The notes below the pieces were generated by a model, which saw nothing but the letters and a program-made list of their open reading frames with translations, did no database searches and was not told where the DNA came from. A stretch of DNA of 64,000 nucleotides from Neobacillus sp. OS1-2 (GTDB lineage: Bacteria; Bacillota; Bacilli; Bacillales; Cytobacillaceae): the NCBI RefSeq assembly GCF_030915505.1, contig NZ_CP133265.1, positions 1,798,001-1,862,000 on the forward strand, written 5' to 3'. Of the stretch, positions 28,408 through 37,620 are shown piece after piece (within the stretch, counting starts at the first letter, position 1; each line of letters starts with the position of its first letter). A program made the translations under genes and the position numbers.

Positions 28408-29411
28408 TCCAGCCTTCTTTACGTAGAAAACAACGAATCCTTGTCTGTGTATTGGTTATGCTCATTCTCATTACTACTGTGATTGGGATGGGCATGGGCT
28501 ATTCCGCCCTATCCTATGATAGGCTGATCCCAACCCTTTTGGGACAGGGAACATTTAAAGAGGAATTTGTTTTATTTTCAATCCGTTTACCTCGCATGCT
28601 TGTGACGTTGTTGGCAGGGATGGCGTTGGCTTTATCTGGGGCCATCTTACAAGGAATCACTCGAAATGATTTAGCTGACCCAGGAATTATTGGCATTAAC
28701 TCTGGCGCGGGTGTAGCAATTGCCGTTTTCTTTTTGTTCTTCCCGATTGAGCCCGGTTCATTTCTCTATATGCTCCCGCTTGTTGCCTTCATTGGCGCGG
28801 TGCTTACTGCCTGCCTGATCTATTTGTTCTCCTATGATCGAAAGACAGGATTGCAGCCAGTCAAATTAGTCTTGGTCGGGATTGGCTTTGCCTTAGCTCT
28901 TTCTGGGGTAATGATTGTCCTGATTTCATCTGCTGATCGGCAAAAGGTAGATTTTATTGCGAAATGGCTGGCGGGGAATATTTGGGGCACCGATTGGCCG
29001 TTTATCTGGGCACTTCTACCATGGTTAGTTGTTCTGATTCCCTTTACATTATACAAAGCCAATCGCTTGAATCTTCTAGGCTTAAGTGAACCAGTTGCCA
29101 TTGGTGTAGGAGTATCCATTGAAAAGGAACGGATTGTCTTATTGTTAACAGCGGTTGCCCTTGCAGCAGCAGCCGTGTCGGTTACTGGGGGAATTTCCTT
29201 TATCGGGTTAATGGCCCCGCATATGGCGAAGGCATTAGTGGGACCGCGAAATCAACTATTTATCCCCCTTGCCATACTCATTGGGGGCTGGCTCTTATTA
29301 GTGGCAGACACCATCGGGCATAATCTCGTTGAGCCTAGTGGGATTTCCGCAGGAATCATGGTTGCCTTAATTGGTGCACCGTATTTTATGTATTTATTAT
29401 TGAAAAAATAA
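28404..29411 (+). CDS. FecCD-type siderophore permease subunit 2
   Basis: A 335-aa polytopic membrane protein and paralogue of the previous gene: IRLPRMLVTLLAGMALALSG, ILQGITRNDLADPGIIGINS, and TGGISFIGLMAPHMAKALV. It completes the ABC importer. It starts at ATG 28404 inside the preceding stop (ATGA), so the two are made in equal amounts. A terminator follows, ending the iron operon. Confidence 0.9.
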   Translation: MIQPSLRRKQRILVCVLVMLILITTVIGMGMGYSALSYDRLIPTLLGQGTFKEEFVLFSIRLPRMLVTLLAGMALALSGAILQGITRNDLADPGIIGINSGAGVAIAVFFLFFPIEPGSFLYMLPLVAFIGAVLTACLIYLFSYDRKTGLQPVKLVLVGIGFALALSGVMIVLISSADRQKVDFIAKWLAGNIWGTDWPFIWALLPWLVVLIPFTLYKANRLNLLGLSEPVAIGVGVSIEKERIVLLLTAVALAAAAVSVTGGISFIGLMAPHMAKALVGPRNQLFIPLAILIGGWLLLVADTIGHNLVEPSGISAGIMVALIGAPYFMYLLLKK

Positions 29412-29422
29412 CGCTTGAAATA

Positions 29423-29463
29423 ACAAAATCCCTTGAATATCATACGATGTTCAGGGATTTTGT
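29423..29463. terminator. Terminator of the siderophore transporter operon
   Basis: An 11-bp stem, ACAAAATCCCT / AGGGATTTTGT, placed just after the last permease gene. Confidence 0.8.
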
Positions 29464-29506
29464 GTATCTGAATAACAGGGGGCACAAACAGTTAACGGAA
29501 GCACGT

Positions 29507-29702
29507 TTCATTTACCAAATTGATCATTTATAAGCCCAATCGGGTAATGTGACCCTGCTTCATTTACCAAATTAACATTCAATAAGCCCAATCGGTCAAT
29601 GGAACCCACTTTCATTCACCAAATTGTCATCCAATAAGCCCAATCGGTCAATGGAACTCTTTCATTTACCAAATTAACATTCAATAAGCTCAATCGGTCA
29701 AA
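29507..29702. repeat. Four tandem ~51-bp repeats
   Basis: Copies start at 29507, 29559, 29611 and 29661 (spacing 52, 52, 50). Each holds TTCATTTACCAAATT, then CATTCAATAAGCCCAATCGG and TCAATGGAAC, with a few differences; copy 1 is the most divergent. There is no open reading frame and no strong hairpin inside a unit. The array fills most of the gap between the convergent permease and monooxygenase genes. Function unknown. Confidence 0.85.
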
Positions 29703-29722
29703 TCACTATCGATTCAAAGCGC

Positions 29723-30775
29723 CTAAAATTGCTCCGCTTCCCACTTAGCAACTTCCTGGCGAACCCTTGGTGCGACCTCGGTTCCTAGCAGTTCAATCGC
29801 CTTCATTACTTCTTCATGCGGCATCGAGCCAACAGGCACATGCAGCATAAAACGGGTAATACCAACGTTTTTACGAAGATGAATGATTTTCGCCGCAACG
29901 GTTTCAGGGTCGCCAACATACAATGCTCCTTCAAAGCTTCTGGCTGCATCAAAACTTGAGCGGTCATAATGCCCCCAGCCCCGTTCCCGTCCAAGCACGT
30001 TCATGGCTTGCTGGGTAGAAGGGAAAAATTGATTTGCCGCCGTCTCATTATCCGCAGCAATGAAGCCATGGGAATGCGAGGCAATCGGCAGCTTCGTTAC
30101 GTCATGGCCTGCCTGCGCGGCTGCTCTTTTATAGAGATTGACATGCTGAGCAAACTGCAGCGGACTTCCTCCAATTATCGCTAAGACAAGCGGCAATCCA
30201 AGCATTCCCGCACGAATGACAGATTGTGGTGTCCCACCGCTGCCAATCCATACCGGCAAGGGATCCTGCACCGGTCTAGGATAGATGCCTAGATTATCAA
30301 TGGCTGGCCGGTGACCGCCCCTCCAGGTCACCTTCTCAGATTCTCGTATTTTTAACAACAACTCCAGCTTTTCATCAAATAGCTCATTATAGTCATTTAA
30401 ATCATAACCAAACAACGGGAATGACTCGATAAACGATCCCCTGCCGGCCATTATCTCTGCACGCCCATTTGATACGGCATCAAGAGTAGCGAAATCTTGG
30501 AATACCCGCACCGGATCAGCTGACGAAAGCACCGTGACCGCGCTCGTCAGCCGGATTCGTTTCGTCTGTGGTGCCGCTGCAGCCAGGACAATCGCGGGAG
30601 ATGATGCCGCATAATCCTTGCGATGGTGTTCGCCAACACCAAAGACATCCAATCCTACTTGATCAGCAAGAATAATTTCCTCCACTACCTCACGCAGCCT
30701 AACGGCATGACTCTTCACCTCTCCAGTTTGTACATCCGGCGTCGTCTCAACAAACGTACTCACACCTATTTCCAT
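29723..30775 (-). CDS. LLM-class flavin-dependent oxidoreductase
   Basis: A 350-aa protein of the bacterial luciferase-like monooxygenase family: VGEHHRKDYAASSPAIVLAA near residue 50, TSAVTVLSSADPVRVFQDFA and WIGSGGTPQSVIRAG. Such enzymes use reduced FMN to oxidise varied substrates; this one cannot be assigned further. Start: ATG 30775, 7-8 nt after AAGGAGG. A longer frame runs upstream into a dispersed inverted repeat and is not real. It stands alone. Confidence 0.88.
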   Translation of the reverse strand: MEIGVSTFVETTPDVQTGEVKSHAVRLREVVEEIILADQVGLDVFGVGEHHRKDYAASSPAIVLAAAAPQTKRIRLTSAVTVLSSADPVRVFQDFATLDAVSNGRAEIMAGRGSFIESFPLFGYDLNDYNELFDEKLELLLKIRESEKVTWRGGHRPAIDNLGIYPRPVQDPLPVWIGSGGTPQSVIRAGMLGLPLVLAIIGGSPLQFAQHVNLYKRAAAQAGHDVTKLPIASHSHGFIAADNETAANQFFPSTQQAMNVLGRERGWGHYDRSSFDAARSFEGALYVGDPETVAAKIIHLRKNVGITRFMLHVPVGSMPHEEVMKAIELLGTEVAPRVRQEVAKWEAEQF

Positions 30776-30802
30776 TCGCAATTCCTCCTTGAACTGAAGC
30801 AA

Positions 30803-30864
30803 GGGACGGCTCTTCCGCTTCAATTGACCGCTAGTCATTACCATTGAGGCATGAGAACCGTCCC
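30803..30864. repeat. Dispersed inverted repeat, GGGACGG family, copy 1
   Basis: Arms 30803-30824 and 30843-30864 pair over 22 bp with a few mismatches (GGGACGG.TCT...TCAAT) around an 18-nt loop. The outer part, GGGACGGTTCTC, recurs at 34389. It overlaps the region just upstream of the monooxygenase gene. Confidence 0.65.
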
Positions 30865-31022
30865 CTGCAACCCATGCTTCCTTTCCCTTTATTTTGAGGG
30901 TTTATTCCGCTAATTTCAAGTTGCTTACCTGGTAATTTGTCCAAGCTTTTTTAGTGCTTCTGCATACCATATTTGGAAAACAAAGCGAGTTTGTCCACCA
31001 TGATTGAAAGGAGAAGTTTTAT

Positions 31023-32087
31023 TTGCGTACAGCAATCCATCTTAATTTAAGGGTTGACCCGACCCAATATATCTCTCAGATTCGTGAGGTTCCAGGGTAT
31101 GATTATATTCATTTGGTACGGCAGCCAAAGTACATGGTTGATCTCTCACTCTTGAACGAAAAGGTCTATTATCTTAATGAGATTTTTTCAGCAAAGGATT
31201 TTGTCGAAAAGCATAATATTTCCCTTTTACACGCTCACCACGGTCAATTAGGCATTCTTTTACTCCCTTTTAAAAAGGCTGTAAATCTACCATTAGTCAC
31301 TAGTATTCGCGGCAGGGATGCCACCCTTGCCAATCAACCGGTGGGTTATTTAGAAAACATGAACATGTTATTTGATCAAGGCGACTGTTTTTTTCCCGTT
31401 TGTCAATATTTAGCGGATAGGATAATGGCATGGGGCTGCCCGGCAGAAAAAATCAAAGTGCTCTATGGCGGTGTGGACCTTAGCCAATATAAATATCGCT
31501 CCCCACAAACAAGAAACACAACCCAAAATATTTTATCAATTGGAAGATTAGTAGAGAAAAAGGGACACCATGTTTTAATGCAGGCCTTTCATAGGATTAG
31601 AGATACATTTCCAAATGCTACGCTGACCATTATCGGCCGGGGTGAACTAGAAGAGGACCTGAAAAATTTGGCTAAGCAGTTGGGATTAGGCGATTCCTTT
31701 CGTCTATTAAATCATCTTCCTAAAGAAAAAGTCAGAGAGCATTTGATCGAGTCTGATTTGTTTTGCGCTGCCAGCTTAGAAGCAGCGAATGGCGATGTAG
31801 AAGGCATTCCAAATACATTAAAGGAAGCAATGGCTACCGGTGTTCCCGTTATCTCAACGACACATGCGGGCATCCCGGAGCTGGTCACCCATAACAAAGA
31901 AGGTTATCTAGTAAAAGAGAATAACATTGACGAATTAGCTGCTGCCCTTGAATTTATGTTAACGAATAGACAGCTGTGGCGCAGGTATTCACTGGCAGCC
32001 CGGAGGAAAATTGAACAAACATTTGATCTTAAAAAGCAGCTTTTACTGCAGGCCAACTATTATGACGAACTTTTAGGGGGATCGTGA
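31023..32087 (+). CDS. GT4-family glycosyltransferase
   Basis: A 354-aa GT-B glycosyltransferase. The C-terminal domain has ILSIGRLVEKKGHHVLMQAF, TIIGRGELEEDLKNLA and the donor-binding segment EGIPNTLKEAMATGVPVIST with the E(x7)E pattern. It starts with TTG behind AGGAGA. It leads a three-gene operon with a kinase-like protein and a UDP-sugar epimerase, with overlaps at both joints. B. subtilis ytcC-ytcB (glycosyltransferase and epimerase of spore surface polysaccharide) is a close parallel, so it may act in spore or capsule polysaccharide (inference). Confidence 0.85.
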   Translation: MRTAIHLNLRVDPTQYISQIREVPGYDYIHLVRQPKYMVDLSLLNEKVYYLNEIFSAKDFVEKHNISLLHAHHGQLGILLLPFKKAVNLPLVTSIRGRDATLANQPVGYLENMNMLFDQGDCFFPVCQYLADRIMAWGCPAEKIKVLYGGVDLSQYKYRSPQTRNTTQNILSIGRLVEKKGHHVLMQAFHRIRDTFPNATLTIIGRGELEEDLKNLAKQLGLGDSFRLLNHLPKEKVREHLIESDLFCAASLEAANGDVEGIPNTLKEAMATGVPVISTTHAGIPELVTHNKEGYLVKENNIDELAAALEFMLTNRQLWRRYSLAARRKIEQTFDLKKQLLLQANYYDELLGGS

Positions 32088-33379
32088 TGAAGGACTTTAC
32101 ATCCATTAAAGTGACCAAAGGGGTAAAAACCTTAGAGATTGATAACCCTACGAACTATCCGCTGATTGGAATGGGCGCACAAGGGGCTGTCTTTAAACTA
32201 TCAGAGGATACATGTGTGAAAATTTACAACGACCCGCTGCAGGCAAAAATGGAAGCAGAAGCCCTCCAGGCAGGAAAGCATTTATCCTTTTTCCCAAAGG
32301 TATTTAAAACAGGCTCTAACTATATCGTTATGGACTACTTTAACGCGCCAACGTTAAAGGAGTATCTAAGAAATTGCACCTATATCCCTGAATCGATTGC
32401 AACGAAATTACTTGCTATTTTAAAAGAAATGAGAGCGGCACAGTTCACAATGGTGGACGCCCCGCTTCGACATATTTTTGTCCTAGAAAATGAAGAGCTT
32501 AAAGTGATTGACCATGTAAATGCCTTCAAACGAATCCATCCGGTCCCGCTAAAATTATTAAGAGATTTGAACATCATTCTATTAAAGGAATCCTTCTTAG
32601 CCCACGTGCAAAAGCTTGAACCGGAGACATTCGCTGAATGGGAGACCTATTTTCGCGAAAACAGTCTTGATTATAAAAATATTCCCGTCACTTCTGGTGG
32701 ATCAGGGGAAGGGGTAAAGGTAGAAAGTGCCGTCACACAACCACTTATTGGGAAGGGTCATCAAGGTGCCGTTTATCGGATAGCGGAGGATAAATGTGTG
32801 AAAATATACGGTAAACCGGAAAATGCTATGCAGGAGCAAGAGGTGCTATTATCTACTCAAGCCCTATCCTTTATTCCTAAGGTTTATGAAACAGGCCCCA
32901 ATTATATTGTAATGGAATACCTGCTGGGACCTGATTTAAATACATTTCTAAAAAAACAAACCTCTCTTTCCGAGAATATCACCAAACAATTGCTGCACAT
33001 TTTAAACACCCAGAAAGAATCAGGATTTAAGCAAATTGACGCCCCATTAAGGCATATTATTGTGACCAATACAGGATTTAAAATGGTTGATCACGTGTAT
33101 TCCTTCTCTCGAGAACAGGATAGACCCCTTGAGCTATTTCAAAACCTGCACGAAAGGGGCTTTTTAGACTCCTTTCTTGAACACGTAAAGATCCTCGACC
33201 CTGACACCTATGCCGAATGGACAAAAACACCGATTCCACTGACAAATCCAGAAACGGAAGGGAATACAGGCCGCAATAAAGGGAAGGAACAGGGCAAGAA
33301 AAAGCCTTCCCCTCGAAAAAGGGAACACCAGCGAGGATCTGGACAACATCACAAAAAAGAACACGGTCGAAAAAAATGA
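32084..33379 (+). CDS. Tandem protein-kinase-like domain protein (two YrzF-type units)
   Basis: A 431-aa protein made of two homologous kinase-like units (about residues 15-205 and 215-385) and a very basic tail rich in Lys, Arg, Gly and His. Each unit has a glycine loop (IGMGAQGAVFKL; IGKGHQGAVYRI), a lysine strand (CVKIYNDP; CVKIYGKP), and a hinge (NYIVMDYF; NYIVMEYL). The catalytic loop is replaced by DAPLRHIFV / DAPLRHIIV and the DFG region by VIDHVNAF / MVDHVYSF. This matches the small YrzF-like kinases of Bacillus, duplicated and fused. It overlaps both neighbours by 4 nt, between a glycosyltransferase and an epimerase. Confidence 0.75.
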   Translation: MMKDFTSIKVTKGVKTLEIDNPTNYPLIGMGAQGAVFKLSEDTCVKIYNDPLQAKMEAEALQAGKHLSFFPKVFKTGSNYIVMDYFNAPTLKEYLRNCTYIPESIATKLLAILKEMRAAQFTMVDAPLRHIFVLENEELKVIDHVNAFKRIHPVPLKLLRDLNIILLKESFLAHVQKLEPETFAEWETYFRENSLDYKNIPVTSGGSGEGVKVESAVTQPLIGKGHQGAVYRIAEDKCVKIYGKPENAMQEQEVLLSTQALSFIPKVYETGPNYIVMEYLLGPDLNTFLKKQTSLSENITKQLLHILNTQKESGFKQIDAPLRHIIVTNTGFKMVDHVYSFSREQDRPLELFQNLHERGFLDSFLEHVKILDPDTYAEWTKTPIPLTNPETEGNTGRNKGKEQGKKKPSPRKREHQRGSGQHHKKEHGRKK

Positions 33380-34377
33380 GCATATTAGTGACAGGCGCAG
33401 CGGGGTTTATTGGGTTCCATCTAGTAAATAGACTAGTAGCCAAGGGCTATCATGTGGTTGGTATCGATAATCTAAATGACTATTACGATGTCAATTTAAA
33501 AAGGGATCGGCTAAAAATGGTTGAAAACAACTCCCAGTTTGAATTTTTCCACATCGATGTGGCTGACCGTGATAAAATCTATCAGCTTTTTGCCGATAAA
33601 GCCATTACTACGGTTATTCATTTGGCTGCTCAGGCGGGCGTTCGTTACAGCTTAACAGCACCCCATTCCTATGTTCATTCAAACCTTGTCGGGTTTATAG
33701 AGATCTTAGAGGCCTGCAAGCATCATAAGGTTCAGCACCTGATATATGCCTCGTCCAGTTCTGTTTACGGTGCAAATACAATGAGTCCATTTTCCACGAA
33801 GGACAGTGTCGACCACCCGTTAAGCCTATACGCGGCCACAAAAAAGGCAAATGAATTGATGGCACATACGTACAGCCATTTATATCATCTTCCAACGACA
33901 GGACTTCGTTTCTTCACGGTATATGGACCGTGGGGTCGGCCAGACATGGCATATTACTCGTTTACTAGGGATATTATCGAAGGAAATACCATTAAGGTAT
34001 TTAATAACGGGGATATGAGCCGGGACTTTACGTATATTGATGATATTGTGGAGGGAATCATCCGTTTACTTGACCATCCTCCAACAGTAAACCCTAATTG
34101 GGACAGGGAAACCCCCGATCCGGGCTCAAGCTTTGCTCCCTATCGGATTTATAATATCGGCAATCATCATCCCGTAAAGCTCTTAGACTTTATCCAACTA
34201 TTGGAACGGTTAATTGGCAAAAAGGCAAAAATAGAATTAGCACCGATGCAACCCGGAGATGTGAAAGAAACCTATGCGGACATTACAAATTTACAAAACG
34301 ATACTGGATACGCCCCAGCAACAAATATTGAAACAGGCTTAGCACATTTTGTGGATTGGTATAAAGGGTATCATTAA
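33376..34377 (+). CDS. NAD-dependent UDP-sugar epimerase (UDP-glucuronate 4-epimerase type)
   Basis: A 333-aa short-chain (extended) epimerase. NAD loop VTGAAGFIGFHL, IDNLNDYYDVNLK, the HLAAQAGVRYSL segment and the catalytic YAATKKANE (Tyr-x3-Lys) are clear, as is RFFTVYGPWGRPDMA. The NDYYD and AGVRYS signatures point to UDP-glucuronate 4-epimerase, like B. subtilis YtcB and capsule-type epimerases. It starts within the end of the kinase-like gene (ATGA). It would supply UDP-galacturonate to the glycosyltransferase of the operon. A UDP-glucose dehydrogenase is not in the window. Confidence 0.88.
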   Translation: MSILVTGAAGFIGFHLVNRLVAKGYHVVGIDNLNDYYDVNLKRDRLKMVENNSQFEFFHIDVADRDKIYQLFADKAITTVIHLAAQAGVRYSLTAPHSYVHSNLVGFIEILEACKHHKVQHLIYASSSSVYGANTMSPFSTKDSVDHPLSLYAATKKANELMAHTYSHLYHLPTTGLRFFTVYGPWGRPDMAYYSFTRDIIEGNTIKVFNNGDMSRDFTYIDDIVEGIIRLLDHPPTVNPNWDRETPDPGSSFAPYRIYNIGNHHPVKLLDFIQLLERLIGKKAKIELAPMQPGDVKETYADITNLQNDTGYAPATNIETGLAHFVDWYKGYH

Positions 34378-34388
34378 GGCAAAACACG

Positions 34389-34438
34389 GGGACGGTTCTC
34401 TTGCTTCATGTTAACAGAGGTAGCAAGAGAATCGTTCC
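34389..34438. repeat. Dispersed inverted repeat, GGGACGG family, copy 2
   Basis: Arms 34389-34405 (GGACGGTTCTCTTGCT core) and 34422-34438 pair along their length with G-U wobbles, 16-nt loop. It shares GGGACGGTTCTC with copy 1 at 30803. The two copies bracket the glycosyltransferase operon and may also act as a terminator for it. Confidence 0.65.
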
Positions 34439-34511
34439 TTCTAAAGGATTACACCATTTCAGCCATACATACATATAGTGCAGTAATGAAAAGGCCTATG
34501 GAGGAGTATGG

Positions 34512-35924
34512 ATGATTATACATGTCGTTAGAAGCGGGGATACGCTTTGGAAAATAGCCAATCAACATGCAGTTACGGTGAATTCAATTGTAAAGACAAA
34601 TGAGTTACAGAACCCCAATCAGTTAGTGATTGGCCAGGCACTCGTCATTCCCAGGCCTGGTACTACTCACACAGTTAAATACGGGGAAACATTATGGTCT
34701 ATCGCACAAAAATATGGGGTGACGATTCAATCGATTATCCAGGCAAGCCAATTAACAAACCCAAATCTCTTATATCCGGGAACAACACTATTTATTCCAC
34801 CGATTACCCATATTGTCCAATCCGGAGAAGCCTTATGGCAAATTGCCAGCCGCTACGGTACCACGGTGCAGGCAATCATCGATGAAAATCAAATTGAAAA
34901 CCCAAATGTTATTTATCCTGGACTGCATTTAGCTATCCCAAGGGTAAAGCCAACCATTGAAGTGAATGCTTATACGTATCAACCGAGTGACGCGGCGGTC
35001 CAAACCCTTAATGAATTAGGCCATTTGCTTACTTACTTTAGCCCATTTGCCTATCTGATCGCCGAGGATGGAACATTAAATCCAGTGAAGGATGAGGCCA
35101 TGATTAAGGCTGCCTTATCAAATCATGTTGTCCCCATGATGTCTGTTACCAACTTCACTTCCTCCCAAGCTGGATCAAATGTAGCTCATACTATTTTGGC
35201 AAGTCCAGAAATAAGAGAAAAAATCCTCACGAGCATTGTCCAAGTAATGGATAGTAAAGGATACAAGGGATTAAACATTGATTTTGAGAATGTTTTACCG
35301 GCGGATCGCGAGTTATATAATCAATTCATCCAGTTGGCAGTAAATCGCCTCCATCCCAAAGGATACTTTGTCTCAACCGCACTTGCACCCAAAGTTGGCG
35401 GTTCCCAAACAGGTCTTTTATATGAAGCGCATGATTATGAGGCACATGGGAGAATAGCCGACTTTGTCGTGCTAATGACATATGAATGGGGCTACCGCCT
35501 TGGTCCGCCACAAGCGATTTCTCCTATTAACCAAATGAAAAGAGTAGTGGAATATGCCCTAACGGTTATGCCGGCAGAAAAAATCTTTTTAGGTTTTCAA
35601 ATTTATGCCCGAGATTGGCTAATCCCCCACGTGAAGGGCCAAGAAGCCGAGACATTTAGCCCACAAGAAGCCATCCGCCGTGCTGTAAAATATGGGGTAA
35701 CGATCCAATATGACTCAACTGCGGAGTCCCCATTTTTCCGCTATGTAGATGAAAAAGGACAAGGTCACGAGGTTTGGTTTGAAGATGCTAGGAGCGCACA
35801 AGCGAAGTTCGATATGGTCAAAGATTATCAATTACGTGGTGTCAGTTACTGGGCATTGGGCTATCCCTTTCCTGAGAACTGGGCATTATTGAAGGACAAT
35901 TTTGCGATTAAAAAACGGATGTAA
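34512..35924 (+). CDS. Spore cortex/peptidoglycan hydrolase, three LysM plus GH18 (SleL/YaaH-like)
   Basis: A 470-aa protein. Three LysM modules (about residues 1-47, 51-96, 98-143) each show the (S)GDTLWKIA / YGETLWSIA / SGEALWQIA start. The rest is a GH18 barrel with the catalytic strand GLNIDFENVLP. There is no signal peptide, as in SleL/YaaH, which is made in the mother cell and assembled on the spore to cleave cortex muropeptides (N-acetylglucosaminidase). Start: GGAGG before ATG. A CATACATA sequence at 34464-34471 resembles a sigma-E -10, but the -35 is poor. Confidence 0.88.
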   Translation: MIIHVVRSGDTLWKIANQHAVTVNSIVKTNELQNPNQLVIGQALVIPRPGTTHTVKYGETLWSIAQKYGVTIQSIIQASQLTNPNLLYPGTTLFIPPITHIVQSGEALWQIASRYGTTVQAIIDENQIENPNVIYPGLHLAIPRVKPTIEVNAYTYQPSDAAVQTLNELGHLLTYFSPFAYLIAEDGTLNPVKDEAMIKAALSNHVVPMMSVTNFTSSQAGSNVAHTILASPEIREKILTSIVQVMDSKGYKGLNIDFENVLPADRELYNQFIQLAVNRLHPKGYFVSTALAPKVGGSQTGLLYEAHDYEAHGRIADFVVLMTYEWGYRLGPPQAISPINQMKRVVEYALTVMPAEKIFLGFQIYARDWLIPHVKGQEAETFSPQEAIRRAVKYGVTIQYDSTAESPFFRYVDEKGQGHEVWFEDARSAQAKFDMVKDYQLRGVSYWALGYPFPENWALLKDNFAIKKRM

Positions 35925-35945
35925 AAATCAACAAAAATAAATAAA

Positions 35946-35989
35946 GCTGCCATATCCAATAATTAGCATTGGATATGGCAGCCTTTTTT
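35946..35989. terminator. Bidirectional terminator
   Basis: A perfect 15-bp stem, GCTGCCATATCCAAT / ATTGGATATGGCAGC, then CTTTTTT. It separates the hydrolase from the convergent multicopper oxidase gene. Confidence 0.9.
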
Positions 35990-37463
35990 AATGATGAGCA
36001 TGTTGGTATTCAGTATCGCTTTTTGGCAACGTGGTTGGTACTTGTGATTCTGTACCTGGTTCTACTAGTAAGAATTGCCCCATCATCCCATCATCCTCGT
36101 GCCGTAATAAATGACAGTGATACATGAGCGGATGATTTGGATCAGGATAATCCCCAAATTCCACAGCAATTCTAACCGTAGCACCATTCGGAATAAACAC
36201 GGTATCCTTCCTTCCTCGTTCATACTCTGGAGGCTTCTTGCCGTTTACATCCAATACCCGGAATGCGGCATCATGAATATGAAAGTTATGTGACCAGCCA
36301 AAGTTATTGATTTCCCATATTTCCTTTGTGCCCGCTGGAACAACCTCATCAATTCGATTCATATCCATCTTTTTATCATTGATTTCGGATTTCATCGTCA
36401 ATTTAAATTGACGTACCTTCGCATCCTTAGGAGCCTTTATTGGCGGAATGCTGGAAAGCTGCTCAGGTATTGGCGCGGACTCGGTTAATTTTGTGGCAGC
36501 CTCCATTTTTATCAAATCGAATTCGCCATTTTCAATCCCGCTGCCACTACTGTAACTGTGAAGAACAGTTTCCTCTCCTGGCTTAAAGTTAACCACTATC
36601 TCTGCACGTTCCCCAGGACTTAACATGATTCGCTCTAATGTTACCGGCTTTTCCAGTAAGCCGGCATCATTTGCTACCACCTGAAACGAGCGGTTATCCG
36701 TAAAGCCAAAATGATAGGCTCTTGCATTTGAAGCATTAAGCAACCGAAAACGAACTTGACTTGCTGTGACTTTAACATATGGGTCATACGTTCCATTTAC
36801 AAGTATTTCATTGCCTAGTGTACCAAAGGTGGTATCATCCTTCTCTGAAAACTGACCATTACTAGTAAACAATTTATCTTGTACAATCAACGGGATATCA
36901 TCAACCCCATAATTAGAAGGTAACTTTTTGGAATCCTCATCATCTATCAAAAACAAACCAGCAAGTCCACGGTATACATGTTGGGCTGTTTTACCATGTA
37001 TATGTGGATGGTACCACGTAGTTGCAGCCGGCTGGTCAATAGTCCAATTGGGCGACCATGTTTCTCCCGCTTTAATCATTTGGTGCGGACCCCCGTCCAT
37101 CGCTGCTGGTAATTTCATTCCATGCCAGTGTAAGGTTGAGGCCACATCTAACTGATTCACTACATCAAATGAAACCTTGTCACCACGCGAAACTTTAACA
37201 GTTGGGCCAAGATAGGTGCCATTGATTCCCCATGTGTCAGCCTTTTTTCCCGGCAAGAATTCAGTTGTTCCCGATTGCATTGTTAAGGTAAAATGCTTTG
37301 TCCCATCAGCTCCAATAGTTGGTTCGAGAAGTTGCGGAATTTTTAGTGAATTATCAAAGTGCAACTTCCCTACATTTGTGACTGGTTTTTCATCCCTGCA
37401 GCCGGCTAGTCCCACAACTACTACTAGTAACAGTAAGCCAAAAATATATTTGTACGTTTTCAA
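35988..37463 (-). CDS. Multicopper oxidase lipoprotein
   Basis: A 491-aa exported laccase-like enzyme. The signal peptide ends in lipobox LAGC. All four copper-binding motifs are intact: TLHWHGMK, WYHPHIHGKT, HNFHIHDAAF and YHCHLLRHEDDGMM, so type 1 and the trinuclear cluster should form. It may oxidise Cu(I), Mn(II) or phenols at the cell surface; nothing here chooses. It starts with TTG at 37463, with only a weak ribosome site. It is divergent from a cupredoxin lipoprotein, which suggests a shared copper or respiratory role. Confidence 0.9.
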   Translation of the reverse strand: MKTYKYIFGLLLLVVVVGLAGCRDEKPVTNVGKLHFDNSLKIPQLLEPTIGADGTKHFTLTMQSGTTEFLPGKKADTWGINGTYLGPTVKVSRGDKVSFDVVNQLDVASTLHWHGMKLPAAMDGGPHQMIKAGETWSPNWTIDQPAATTWYHPHIHGKTAQHVYRGLAGLFLIDDEDSKKLPSNYGVDDIPLIVQDKLFTSNGQFSEKDDTTFGTLGNEILVNGTYDPYVKVTASQVRFRLLNASNARAYHFGFTDNRSFQVVANDAGLLEKPVTLERIMLSPGERAEIVVNFKPGEETVLHSYSSGSGIENGEFDLIKMEAATKLTESAPIPEQLSSIPPIKAPKDAKVRQFKLTMKSEINDKKMDMNRIDEVVPAGTKEIWEINNFGWSHNFHIHDAAFRVLDVNGKKPPEYERGRKDTVFIPNGATVRIAVEFGDYPDPNHPLMYHCHLLRHEDDGMMGQFLLVEPGTESQVPTTLPKSDTEYQHAHH

Positions 37464-37620
37464 TTTAGCTCATTCTTCCCTTCTATTTCCGCAAAAATTC
37501 GTATCGCATCATAGAATCATTGATGCCCTACCTTCCTTTAAAGTCCTTTGTTATCCATATTCCCATTCTTAATGGTATCACAATCGGTCAAACATAGATT
37601 AACTAAAATATTTCTAAAAA

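Noticed and set aside
30963-30971. CATACCATA as a sigma-E/K -10 for the glycosyltransferase operon
   Set aside because: It fits CATAnnnTA, but no suitable -35 lies 14-17 bp upstream.
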